Positions 54,426 to 62,638 of a stretch of DNA of 64,000 bases are shown here, piece by piece; positions within the stretch are counted from its first letter, which is position 1; every line of letters starts with the position of its first letter. A program made the translations under genes and the position numbers. The stretch is taken from the IMG/VR virus record IMGVR_UViG_3300044801_000208, positions 1 through 64,000 of that record. One strand, 5' to 3'. Below the pieces are notes generated by a model, which worked only from the letters and a program-made list of their open reading frames with translations, ran no database searches and was not told where the DNA came from. This stretch comes from a virus.

Positions 54426-54889
54426 GCCGGGTGCCCGCTGTGGCTCCCCGCGCTGCACCCTGACTCCGTGTTGCCAAAGTGTTTCCCCCAGCATCTCTTG
54501 GCCCGGTGAATACAGGGTCGGAGTCGGGGGCTGCGGCGCGGCTCAGTGGGCTATTCACGCCCTTTGTCCCTCTGGGCTGTTTATCCTCTGGGGACGAGCG
54601 GCGGTTTCCCGCAGGCTAAAATCAATCTCTCATGTATAGTACTGCAAAGTCAAGGTTTTTCTTCGCGAAGCGGACTTTTTGGGAACCTACCCCTTCGGTG
54701 GGCCCCCTACCACGGCTTGCGCCGGGGTACTTTTTGCGGGCCTTGGTACTTGCTGACGCTTTCCCTGCCCAGACCGTCTAAAGGTTTTGGGGCGGTGGAT
54801 GCCGCCCCGTTGAGAGTGGTTTCCTAGGCCGTAGAAGGCGCGGAACGACAGCGTGGCCACGCTGAGGCCGCCGGAGCGCCAAAACTTGC
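54426..54889 (-). ncRNA. Candidate large structured non-coding RNA
   Basis: About 460 bp without a credible gene on either strand. It is bounded on both sides by the CAAGTTT spacer used between tRNAs. It is GC-rich and full of hairpins, e.g. CGGCGCAAGCCG with a GNRA loop, GGGGCGGCATCCACCGCCCC, GCGTGGCCACGC and CTTCGCGAAG. Large ornate RNAs beside phage tRNAs (GOLLD, ROOL) are known; no family is assigned here. Confidence 0.45.
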
Positions 54890-54947
54890 TGGACGGATTG
54901 TGTACCGTCGCCAGGGAACCCGACCCCTGTCCGTTGCCTTCGCTCCC

Positions 54948-55634
54948 TCACAGTATACGCTGGGCGCGGCAGGATCGTCCGGAACCCTCCTGTATCTGCT
55001 GAATCAGTATCTTGCGACCCCTCAGGAGCCTGGACTTGAGCGCCGCCATGGGGATCAGGACGGGGGTGCCGTCCTTCTTGCGGTGGACGGGGCCGAGGAC
55101 GCGGCGGATGTCCTTGTTCCGCATGCCCTCCCAGAAGCGGAGGCGGAGTATCTCGCGGTACGCCGTCGGCACGCGGGTGATCGCACGCCTCAGAACCTCC
55201 CGGTCGGCCACGCCCTCCAGGCACAGGTCGCGGACGGAGAGCCTCACGGCTACCTTCCTGCCGTACGTCTCGCCGCTGAGCTCCTGGTCCAGGGAGACCT
55301 CGTTGCGGCACGCCTGCGTGTTCTCGTGCCTCAGGTGTTGCAGCCCCTCGTTGATTGCGATGCGGGTGACCCAGGTGGAGAACTTGGACTGCTCGTCGAA
55401 CGTCCCGAGCTTCTGCCAGACCTTCGTGAGCGCGACGTTCGCCAGCCACTCGGCCTGGTCCTCGTCGTGCACGATGCGGCTGATGACGATCCGCAGGCGG
55501 TTGTGGTGGTGGGCGTAGAGCGCGGTGAACGCCGCCTCTTCGCCGCCCTTGGCGCGGCGGACCAGCTCAAGCTCCTCCGGCGAGTCGTAGACCTTGCGCT
55601 TCAGCGCGGGTGCTGCGGCTGCTGATGCTCCCAT
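54948..55634 (-). CDS. ECF-type RNA polymerase sigma factor
   Basis: ATG 55634 with GAGAGAGGAA upstream and GGTATAAC as possible -10; 228 aa. Region 2: LVRRAKGGEEAAFTALYAHH through DQAEWLANVALTKVWQKLGT to FSTWVTRIAINEGLQHLRHE. Region 4: RVPTAYREILRLRFWEGMRN followed by an HTH with an insertion and a basic tail. It would direct polymerase to phage-specific promoters. Its presence makes the recurring GTATTR motif interesting. Confidence 0.88.
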   Translation of the reverse strand: MGASAAAAPALKRKVYDSPEELELVRRAKGGEEAAFTALYAHHHNRLRIVISRIVHDEDQAEWLANVALTKVWQKLGTFDEQSKFSTWVTRIAINEGLQHLRHENTQACRNEVSLDQELSGETYGRKVAVRLSVRDLCLEGVADREVLRRAITRVPTAYREILRLRFWEGMRNKDIRRVLGPVHRKKDGTPVLIPMAALKSRLLRGRKILIQQIQEGSGRSCRAQRIL

Positions 55635-55677
55635 TCTTGTCGTTCCTCTCTCGCAGTGTACGTTATACCTCGCGCAA

Positions 55678-55725
55678 ACGTCCGGCCCAGCCGTCCGGCC
55701 CAGCCGTCCGGCCCAGCCGTCCGGC
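55678..55725 (+). repeat. 13-bp tandem repeat (about 3.7 copies)
   Basis: Unit CCGTCCGGCCCAG repeated head to tail just upstream of the sigma factor promoter. On the minus strand it encodes repeated GRLGRTAGPDG-like residues. Such GC-rich repeats are prone to slippage. Confidence 0.85.
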
Positions 55726-55791
55726 GTCACGGCCGTCGAGGCGGGGCGGTACTCCGCCGTGTACTTGAACTCCGGCTTCTCCGTGAACGGC

Positions 55792-55843
55792 GTGGTGAAC
55801 CTCCAGCGGGGTCGGGCGTGGTGAACCTCCAGCGGGGTCGGGC
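55792..55843 (+). repeat. 26-bp tandem duplication
   Basis: GTGGTGAACCTCCAGCGGGG plus TCGGGC occurs twice in a row. Because 26 is not a multiple of 3, the duplication changes the reading frame of the gene it lies in. Confidence 0.9.
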
Positions 55844-56026
55844 GTGATGACGAACGTCTGGTTATTGATCTCGTCGTACCCGGCGGCGGGGTCGAAGCGG
55901 TCTTCCTGGACTTTGAGGGTGAGGCCCGAGGCGGAGAAGCCGACCACGGTGTACGGATAGCGGTCGCTGCCGACGTACAGGGTGCCGCCGATGCCCTTGA
56001 CGAGCTCGTGCTGTCCGTCGGGGTCT

Positions 56027-56104
56027 TCATTTGGCCGCCTTCCTGGCGAGCGCGGCCTGTAGCTCGTACCACGCCCTGACCTGCGCCTTCGTTGGCTTGT
56101 CCAT
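56027..56104 (-). CDS. Very small protein (25 aa)
   Basis: ATG 56104 begins 6 nt after a TATACT-type -10 (CCGTATACTG), so the message would be leaderless. Peptide MDKPTKAQVRAWYELQAALA then Arg/Lys. Its stop overlaps the next ATG. Helical and basic; function unknown. Confidence 0.5.
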   Translation of the reverse strand: MDKPTKAQVRAWYELQAALARKAAK

Positions 56105-56164
56105 GAGAACAGTATACGGGCGGGCGGGCGGAAACGGCTATGGCACCGAAGTGCCTGAGTTTTG

Positions 56165-56404
56165 CTAGGGTTGGGGCAGGTCCTCGGGCAGGTTCAGGCT
56201 CACGTCGCCCTCTTCGTCCTCGTAGGCGAGCCTGATCACGACGTAGTCCCTGGTGAGGTGGCGGCCGACGACGGGCGCGTCCTGGTACGCCTCGAAGTCT
56301 GCGCGGCTGATGACCACTTCCCCGCCGAGCCTGTCGAGCAGGCAGGCGAGAATCTGGAGGAGGGTCTCGATCTGGGCCTCGTGGGGGGTGACGATCTCGT
56401 CCAT
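56165..56404 (-). CDS. Hypothetical protein (79 aa)
   Basis: From ATG 56404 with GGAGGA about 8 nt upstream. Helical N-terminus (AQIETLLQILACLLDRLGGE), then an alpha/beta part (VVISRADFEAYQDAP, YVVIRLAYEDEEGDVSL). It resembles small phage proteins of unknown function. Confidence 0.6.
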   Translation of the reverse strand: MDEIVTPHEAQIETLLQILACLLDRLGGEVVISRADFEAYQDAPVVGRHLTRDYVVIRLAYEDEEGDVSLNLPEDLPQP

Positions 56405-56433
56405 GGGAGAAAATCCTCCTATTGAGGAGGCCC

Positions 56434-56715
56434 CTAGTCCGGTTCCTTCTCCTGCTCCTGGGTGTCGCCCTCGCCGAAGATGGCGCGGAGAAGTTTCTCC
56501 TCGGGCGAGAGGCCGATCGTCTTGTCCTCGGGGTAGAAGAAGGCCCTCATCATGCAGCACAACAGCGCGGGCTCGCCGTCGATCATGACTACCGCGAGCT
56601 CGTACTGCGAGAGCCCGTCCTCGTGGCAGATGTCGCAGCAGCGCACCCCGGTGTAGTCGAAGTCGCGGCACGATTTGTTGTACTCGAACTGGCGATCGCC
56701 GTTGTCGAAGATCAT
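56434..56715 (-). CDS. Cysteine-rich hypothetical protein (93 aa)
   Basis: ATG 56715 overlaps the upstream stop (ATGA). A likely zinc site: CRDFDYTGVRCCDICHEDG and later LCCMM; acidic C-terminus (EGDTQEQEKEPD). No named family recognised. Confidence 0.6.
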   Translation of the reverse strand: MIFDNGDRQFEYNKSCRDFDYTGVRCCDICHEDGLSQYELAVVMIDGEPALLCCMMRAFFYPEDKTIGLSPEEKLLRAIFGEGDTQEQEKEPD

Positions 56716-56885
56716 TTCTCGTCCCAGATGGCCGGTCGTCCGGCTCCATCTACTGGCGGAAAGTCGGGGAATGCGATCTTGGTTGGCGGGGGCGGGGTCT
56801 TGCGGTTGACGATCTGCGGGGCGTACGACGCGGCCATGAGGAGGCCGAGCAGGATGAGGAGGCCGATTTGGCTGTCTTTAGTCAA
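56712..56885 (-). CDS. Small membrane protein (57 aa)
   Basis: TTG 56885 overlaps the end of the preceding gene; MTKDSQIGLLILLGLLMAAS forms one membrane helix, followed by a Pro-rich exposed tail (RKTPPPPTKIAFPDFPP). A signal-anchored envelope peptide by appearance. Coupled on both sides by start/stop overlaps. Confidence 0.55.
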   Translation of the reverse strand: MTKDSQIGLLILLGLLMAASYAPQIVNRKTPPPPTKIAFPDFPPVDGAGRPAIWDEK

Positions 56886-57177
56886 GCGTGAGCTTTGGGA
56901 CCTCGTTCGCCCCGGCGAGGATTATGCTGGGCAGTTCGCATTCTACCATGGCGAGCTGGCTGGGGCAAAGGAGCATGTACTTGTTGGGGATCAGTCGGCC
57001 GTCGTCGTCGGTCGCCTGGCGGATCATGCCGACGGAGGCGTACTGGATGAACATCCGGTTCATCAGGGCCTTCATCTGCTCGTCGACGTGGTGGCGCGGG
57101 TCGGCCTGGGCCGTGATGTCCTGTATGGTCTGCTCGCCGGAGGTGAAGGTGATCCGGAACGACAGCTTGATGTCCAT
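56878..57177 (-). CDS. Hypothetical protein (99 aa)
   Basis: ATG 57177, 4 bp after the reductase stop. Beta-type N-terminus (KLSFRITFTSGEQTIQDITA), helical middle (DEQMKALMNRMFIQYASVGM) and beta-type C-terminus. Co-transcribed with nrdJ; no family recognised. Confidence 0.6.
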   Translation of the reverse strand: MDIKLSFRITFTSGEQTIQDITAQADPRHHVDEQMKALMNRMFIQYASVGMIRQATDDDGRLIPNKYMLLCPSQLAMVECELPSIILAGANEVPKLTLD

Positions 57178-57181
57178 CTGG

Positions 57182-60100
57182 CTACATTTCGCACGCGCCT
57201 GCGGAACAGGCAAGCTCCTTGGCGGCCGTGGTCATGTCCTCTTTTTCAAAGTCGGGGAGGCGGGCCCAGTCTATGGACGGCTCCCTCCCCCTGAGGCTTA
57301 AATACTCGGCCTGGGTGATTTCCGTGTAGGGTGCCTGGCGGTATATCCCGTTGTCGTGGGGCTGGAAGCTGATCCCGCCGATCAGGTCGAAGTGCTTGAA
57401 GCACCAGGCCAGCACGTCGGTCCACTCGGCCTCGCGGACGTAGATCGTGCAGTTGTGAGTCAAGATGTTTCCCTCTAGCACAAAATGCCCTTCCTCTGGT
57501 TCCTCGACGCAAAACACAGGCTCTATTTTGTCTGTCTTGCGTACCGCGACAATCTTCCAGAATTTGTCATGCTTAGCCGGTGAGAACCGGGACCGTTTGT
57601 CCTCCAGCACAAAGAAGTTTTCATCAAGCGTGCCTTTATGTATCCCGACGACATAGCCCGTGTGACCGCCAAAATTCTTGGACCAGCGCTCCCCGATCTG
57701 GGTAGATACAGCCAGCCCAGCTTTTGGGGCTGCTTCCTGGAGCCAAAGTAAGCTGTCACGAACACTGGACGCCAATGTACATTGCCCGTCCTGCGCTATG
57801 TGCCCGTCTGCGGCAAACCAGCCGCTGATAAACCCCCGCAGGTATTCTGGACTGCTTGTTGTGATGCCGGGCAGGGTCTTCCAGTTGTTTGGGAGCCCAT
57901 AAAATCTGACTTGCCCCACATCTTCCCTTGGGGTCGGCTTATATCCGGCTTGCTCAAACAGCACCGACAGCTTGCGGCTATCACAGCCGTTCGGGTCGTT
58001 GCAGAGATATATTTGGCAGGCTTTCGGCTGGCTGGTGCCGTCAGCGGAGGCCGCCACGCGGGCAGCCCCGTCCCCGTACGTGATCCCGTGGAGGACGGCT
58101 TGCTTGTCAAGGCTAACCCGGAAAGCGGGATTAACGGTGACAAACTGCCGCTTGCCGACAAAGCCGTGAATCTTGTCCGTAGGAACCAGCTTTTCCTTGT
58201 ACCCAGCCCAGCGCCCGAAAGCGTAAGTCAACGGCCAGAGATGCGAAGCTGTAGTTTCTATCGTATGTTTTGCCCCACATCTCTCCAACTCAACCTCCCA
58301 AATGGGCTGTTTACCGAAACGACGCACAGTGGCATCCTTCCATACGCCTCGTTTGCCGAGCACGCGCACCTTCTCCCCGTCTGAGAATTGGGAGAAGCTT
58401 GCCAGCCCCCGGTCTGTGATAAACCGCGTTTTTCCAGAAAAGCAACTCGGGTTGTGCTCCGTCCAGTGCATCTTGTACGTCTTGTATGTCTCCAGCTGCT
58501 CCATGGCCGTGCGGTCGTTGCGGCACACGCTCGTGTCCGGCGACTCCAGGGCGAAGAAGAACACGTCGGAGTCGTTCGGCTTGTTGAGCTCCGGCTCGGA
58601 CAGCCAGCCGATCGCCTTCATGAACTCGTTGACCGGGCTCTTGCGGTCCTCCTGCGTGCCGCGCATGATCCAGCGGGCGTAGCGGGCGTGGATGCCGGGC
58701 GAGCAGTTGACCAGCTGGGACACGGTGCCCGAGGGCTTGATGCAGGTGATGGCGGCGGGGACGGGGATGCCCAGCTTCCCGGCCCACTCCGTGGCGACCT
58801 CGATGGTGTACTCGCGCAGCTCGTCCAGGAACTTCGCCAGCTCGGGGCCGTTCGTGGACATCATGACGTTGTCCATGATGCCCGTGAGGGAGACGCCCAG
58901 CAGGCGCTCCTCCTCCGCGTTCTTCTGCCACTCCTTGCGGAGGTAGCGGAACTCGGTCAGCGTGGACTGGAGGCAGCCGATGATCGTCGCGATGCGGACC
59001 TTGCGCCTGATGGTCGCCTTGGTGTCGTGCGGCCTGATGACGCACTCGGAGAGGTTACAAAATCCTTGAGGACGGAGATTTATCTCACCGCAGTTATGAA
59101 CATACAACCCGTTGGCATCAAAGGCATTGATGCCGGGAATCGAGCAGTCGAATACTTCTTTATCGCCGATGTAGGTAACTGTTTCAACTTTAGAGAAAAA
59201 CCGCTCACGGTTGATTTCCCGTTGGTAGTTCGTCAACGCTGACATCAATTTCTCTTGCTTAGATTCATCCTCAAAGCCTACTACGCTAGCAAATTCTACG
59301 AGATTGTCATTAGCTATAATAAGTTCATGTTGTGCTTGACAAAAATATTCCTTCGAACCCCCACTGCCATCAGGCAACAAACGCAAACCCGCTTCTCGAC
59401 GGTCTCTATAAATTGCAGAAACTACCCCCAGCCTAGCCAGCATCCGTTGGGCGACTTGCAACCCCGGCAAATCAATTGAAGAAAGGCGAACACTCACTCC
59501 CTTAGCTTGCGTTCCCTGTACAGAACCATCAGCGTCAAACCAACCCCGTAAAAATCCTCGATGAAAGTCGCTGCTAGTGGCCTCGATGTTTGGGGTCAGT
59601 TGTTTTGCTTGCGTAAAGCCGTACTCAGACGCTAAGGTACCCAGTTTTACAGAACCTACTCTGGTTCGATTGCACTGTGGTTGATCATTCCCTTTAAGAT
59701 CAGAACGTGCCCCTACGGCTGCATAAACGCGAGCTATAGCGACCTCAACCAGCTCAGAGCGGCTGTCGCCCCAATAATCAAGGTTGGCTTTACCGCTAGA
59801 CTCTATATTGCCATCCCCTTTCAAATTACCTAGAAGCCAACCTTCGTCAAAGGTCCCAACCCCCTTGAACTGGTAATTACGGTGGTTATTCAAAACCACC
59901 CGATCCCCCACCTGTAGATCACTTACACGCTTCCATGAAGTACGCTGAGTCTTTTGGCTTAGGTAATCCATAACCAAAACAAGGTGGTCACCTGTTGCCT
60001 CCAACAAATAGCCGTGAGTAGTTACCAATTGGTACACGGGTTTTACGCCTGTGAAGAAAAATCCGTCCTCAGTGGATTCATGCTCTTCGCCGTCCACCAC

Positions 60101-62122
60101 GGCGGTAAACTTTTTACCTAATAAATTACCGACTTGATTCGGTCCGTTCGCAGTTGTAATCCACACAGTTTTAGTTAAGCACGGGTTGGTGCCGAACTCG
60201 ATGCCCTCCCACTTGCGCCTGCCCGTGCGCTTCGCGGAGTTGATGGCCGCGACGCGGTTGAAGATGCCGCGCTCGCCGGACTTGGACTCGATGAGGGTGA
60301 GGAACTCCTTGATGAAAATCTCCGGCTCGGGCTTCTCCGTGTAGGCCACGGAGTTGTTGGCCAGCCTGCGCCAGGGCGTGGCGCTCGGCTTGTACCACTC
60401 GCCCGTCTTCGCGCCGCGCATGCGGTCGTCGGACAGGTTGGACAGCGACAGCATCGCGCTGCGGCGCACGCCGCCCACGACGACCACGTCGCCGACCATG
60501 CACATGAGGTCGTGGCACTCCAGCGAGCTGAGCCTGCGCCCGGCCGCCTCCTTGAAGAGGCCGACGGTGAACTTGAAGAGGCGCTCCAAGGGCTCGGGGC
60601 CGGAGGCGCGGCCGCCCATGGTCTTGAGAACGGAGCCCGCTGGCCTGACGGCGCTGAGGTCCCAGGTCGGGACGGAGCCGCTGTAGAGGAGGCTGATCAG
60701 CTGGCGGAACGCGTTGGACCAGCCGATCTTGGAATCCCTTACTTTGATGCAGGTCTCGACGGGATAGAACTTCTCGGCGATCGTGGGGAGGAGGTTGGTG
60801 TACTGGCGCTCGACGGAGAAGCCCACGCCCGTGCCGCACATGCTGAGGTACATCGCCTCGTCGAACGCCCTCGGGTCGTTGACCGCGATGTAGGAGCAGT
60901 TTCCGGTGACTATCCCCCCGGCGAGCACAAATGTGCTGGTGTCGGGTACCTCAGCGCAAAAGACCTCCTTTTGGTCTCCCGTCTCCTCGACGGCGTCTAT
61001 CGTGAAATAAGACACCAATGGTTTGAAGTTTTCGCGTTTCCGGCTGCACAGGAAATCCTCCTCCACCATGGAGCTCCGGCTGAATCGCACCACGTATGAG
61101 TCTTTTTTGCGTTTTCCGTAGTTTGTTTCCGCCTTCTGCTTATGAAACCCCTGGACGACGCATCCGAGTCTTTCGGAGTTCAGCAGCAGCCACTCCAGCC
61201 CCTCGGCGGCGGTGCAAAGAGACACTGAGCCGCTCCCTCTGTTCACCGAACCGTCGGCGGCCATCCATCCGCGAATAAACCCCAGTAGGTACGACTCTGT
61301 TTCGGACATCGGGGGGAGTTCTTTCAGCGCGTGGGTTGCCGCAAAATCGTCGTACAGCATAACTACCGGATCGCCGCCGAACGACGGTGGGTAGCACACG
61401 GGGTACCCCTCGAAATGCACCAGCAGCTCCCGGCTATCCCCGCAGAGGCGGATGTGCCAGCCCTTTACGCGTTTGCACGATTTGGTCGCGGTGCCGTCTC
61501 CGTATATGAGCCCGTGCCTCACCCCGAGCGGGTAGTCGTCGTCAATTTCCGGTTTTAGGGCGCGCGTGAACGGCACCCTGTCTTTTCGCTGAAGGCCGCT
61601 TGTGGGGACGACTCTGCCGTCCGTCAGCAGCCAGCGGTGGTTGGCTGAGCATTCGACTGTTTTTTCCGTGTTTGAGTTGAGTTTCAGCTTGACGTTAAAC
61701 GTGGGCTGTTTTCCGTAACCGTGAATCGCGGCCTCCGCCCACGCCCCGTTGGAGTTAACCACGGTGACGGATTCGCCCGCGACGGCTTGTATCTCCACGT
61801 TCCCGTGCTCGCGGGTGACGATTCTCGTCTCCCCCACGACAGGGTTGTACCCGGCGGCGTTGTCCTTCTCCAGCGCGGGGCCCGCCGTCATCATCGCCCG
61901 CATGGAGGGCATGACCTCCATGTGGTAGATCGCCTTCTCAAGCTCGGAGGCCGTCGCCTCGCGGTCGGCCTTGGGGATGCGCGGCGAAAAGAAGGACACG
62001 TAACGGCTTACCGTCTCGTCCCAGTGCTCCCTCCTGCCCTTTTCTTCCACCCAGCGTGCGTATCTCGACTTGTGTATGAAGGCGGAGTAGGTAGACATCT
62101 CGAACGGAGATTTGGACACCAT
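57182..62122 (-). CDS. nrdJ: Adenosylcobalamin-dependent ribonucleotide reductase with three inteins
   Basis: ATG 62122 overlaps the GIY-YIG stop (TAATG); 1646 aa precursor, about 637 aa after splicing. Extein landmarks of class II RNR: MPSMRAMMTAGPALEKDN, CGTGVGFSVE, VVGGVRRSAM, NPCGEINLRPQGFCNLSEC, KPSGTVSQLVNCSPGIHAR and a C-terminal cysteine pair (CSAGACEM) for re-reduction. It makes deoxyribonucleotides using vitamin B12; thioredoxin at 25.6 kb is a plausible electron donor. The inteins sit at the conserved junctions YN/CSY, NP/CGE and PS/CTI. Confidence 0.95.
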   Translation of the reverse strand: MVSKSPFEMSTYSAFIHKSRYARWVEEKGRREHWDETVSRYVSFFSPRIPKADREATASELEKAIYHMEVMPSMRAMMTAGPALEKDNAAGYNPVVGETRIVTREHGNVEIQAVAGESVTVVNSNGAWAEAAIHGYGKQPTFNVKLKLNSNTEKTVECSANHRWLLTDGRVVPTSGLQRKDRVPFTRALKPEIDDDYPLGVRHGLIYGDGTATKSCKRVKGWHIRLCGDSRELLVHFEGYPVCYPPSFGGDPVVMLYDDFAATHALKELPPMSETESYLLGFIRGWMAADGSVNRGSGSVSLCTAAEGLEWLLLNSERLGCVVQGFHKQKAETNYGKRKKDSYVVRFSRSSMVEEDFLCSRKRENFKPLVSYFTIDAVEETGDQKEVFCAEVPDTSTFVLAGGIVTGNCSYIAVNDPRAFDEAMYLSMCGTGVGFSVERQYTNLLPTIAEKFYPVETCIKVRDSKIGWSNAFRQLISLLYSGSVPTWDLSAVRPAGSVLKTMGGRASGPEPLERLFKFTVGLFKEAAGRRLSSLECHDLMCMVGDVVVVGGVRRSAMLSLSNLSDDRMRGAKTGEWYKPSATPWRRLANNSVAYTEKPEPEIFIKEFLTLIESKSGERGIFNRVAAINSAKRTGRRKWEGIEFGTNPCLTKTVWITTANGPNQVGNLLGKKFTAVVDGEEHESTEDGFFFTGVKPVYQLVTTHGYLLEATGDHLVLVMDYLSQKTQRTSWKRVSDLQVGDRVVLNNHRNYQFKGVGTFDEGWLLGNLKGDGNIESSGKANLDYWGDSRSELVEVAIARVYAAVGARSDLKGNDQPQCNRTRVGSVKLGTLASEYGFTQAKQLTPNIEATSSDFHRGFLRGWFDADGSVQGTQAKGVSVRLSSIDLPGLQVAQRMLARLGVVSAIYRDRREAGLRLLPDGSGGSKEYFCQAQHELIIANDNLVEFASVVGFEDESKQEKLMSALTNYQREINRERFFSKVETVTYIGDKEVFDCSIPGINAFDANGLYVHNCGEINLRPQGFCNLSECVIRPHDTKATIRRKVRIATIIGCLQSTLTEFRYLRKEWQKNAEEERLLGVSLTGIMDNVMMSTNGPELAKFLDELREYTIEVATEWAGKLGIPVPAAITCIKPSGTVSQLVNCSPGIHARYARWIMRGTQEDRKSPVNEFMKAIGWLSEPELNKPNDSDVFFFALESPDTSVCRNDRTAMEQLETYKTYKMHWTEHNPSCFSGKTRFITDRGLASFSQFSDGEKVRVLGKRGVWKDATVRRFGKQPIWEVELERCGAKHTIETTASHLWPLTYAFGRWAGYKEKLVPTDKIHGFVGKRQFVTVNPAFRVSLDKQAVLHGITYGDGAARVAASADGTSQPKACQIYLCNDPNGCDSRKLSVLFEQAGYKPTPREDVGQVRFYGLPNNWKTLPGITTSSPEYLRGFISGWFAADGHIAQDGQCTLASSVRDSLLWLQEAAPKAGLAVSTQIGERWSKNFGGHTGYVVGIHKGTLDENFFVLEDKRSRFSPAKHDKFWKIVAVRKTDKIEPVFCVEEPEEGHFVLEGNILTHNCTIYVREAEWTDVLAWCFKHFDLIGGISFQPHDNGIYRQAPYTEITQAEYLSLRGREPSIDWARLPDFEKEDMTTAAKELACSAGACEM
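57452..58444 (-). other. Intein 3 of the reductase
   Basis: 331 aa from CFSGKTRFITDRG to NILTHN, followed by Cys +1. It has Cys1, but also the W (SHLWPLT), C (PVFCVEE) and T (ILTHN) positions of class 3 inteins. LAGLIDADG motifs: GITYGDGA and YLRGFISGWFAADGH. Confidence 0.9.
59093..60181 (-). other. Intein 2 of the reductase
   Basis: 363 aa, Cys1 (CLTKTVWITT) to VHN then Cys +1: class 1 junctions. Block B TGDH, LAGLIDADG motifs WLLGNLKGDGN and FLRGWFDADGS. The stretch is clearly AT-richer than the exteins and the other inteins, so it was probably gained most recently. Confidence 0.92.
60899..61843 (-). other. Intein 1 of the reductase (class 3-like, Pro at position 1)
   Basis: 315 aa from PVVGETRIV to GIVTGN, followed by Cys +1. 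The first residue is Pro, not Cys/Ser. Trp in the block B region (NHRWLL), Cys in block F (EVFCAEV) and Thr in block G (IVTGN) match the W-C-T triad of class 3 inteins. LAGLIDADG motifs: GLIYGDGT and LLGFIRGWMAADGS. Confidence 0.85.
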
Positions 62123-62607
62123 TAGGCGGCCTTCCCGTACGATTTCGTCTTGCCGTTCAGGGCCCGCCAGGTCGTCATCGTAGCCGTGTTCATCCGCTCC
62201 GCTATCGTCGAGTACGTAAGGCCTTGAGCACGCATGGCGAAGACCGAATCGATTTGTTGGGGGCTCAAAACTGTGTGCTGAGGGACGCCATAGCACTGAA
62301 TGTTGAAGAGCTTTGCGCCGCTGTTCTTGTTTTCTTCGGTCAGCTCAGCCTCAATTTTCCGCGCTGACCTGTTGTCAAGGCTTTGAGCGGCGATGACGAC
62401 GTAGTCAGCCGGGGTGTACCCGGCGTTGAGTAAGCCTTGAATCCAGGTCTGGTGTTCTTTCGTGCGGTTTCCTCGTCCGCTGGGGCTAGACGAGCTTCCG
62501 ATAGCCCAAGCGCGTCCGCCTGTGCCTTTGCCGACGTACACAACTTCTTTTGTTTCAGGGTGAATGTGAAGGTAGACGTAGAATCTATTGCCTGACCTGC
62601 TGACCAT
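62122..62607 (-). CDS. GIY-YIG endonuclease with C-terminal HTH
   Basis: ATG 62607; 161 aa. GIY-YIG module FYVYLHIHPETKEVVYVGKG then GRAW; catalytic-type Glu in ARKIEAELTEENKNSG. The C-terminal 45 residues (SPQQIDSVFAMRAQGLTYST, IAERMN, TWRALNG) form a helix-turn-helix of NUMOD1-like type. It is inserted directly before nrdJ with its stop overlapping the nrdJ start. Confidence 0.85.
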   Translation of the reverse strand: MVSRSGNRFYVYLHIHPETKEVVYVGKGTGGRAWAIGSSSSPSGRGNRTKEHQTWIQGLLNAGYTPADYVVIAAQSLDNRSARKIEAELTEENKNSGAKLFNIQCYGVPQHTVLSPQQIDSVFAMRAQGLTYSTIAERMNTATMTTWRALNGKTKSYGKAA

Positions 62608-62638
62608 GGGGGAATCTCTTTCCTATGAGGGGACAACG

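Larger units (their letters stand above)
55663..56030 (-). pseudogene. Hypothetical gene with frameshift and tandem repeats
   Basis: ATG 56030 overlaps the upstream stop (ATGA), but after MK the natural reading DPDGQHELVKGIGGTLYVGS, then YTVVGFSASGLTLKVQEDRF and NNQTFVITPDP, is one frame over (one A missing after ATGAA). A 26-bp tandem duplication then shifts the frame away from RWRFTTPFTEKPEFKYTAEY, and a 13-bp repeat tract extends the end. Probably inactive. Confidence 0.55.

Noticed and set aside
54490-54650. tmRNA in the structured region
   Set aside because: No tRNA-like ends with TTCGA loop and no tag-peptide frame were found.
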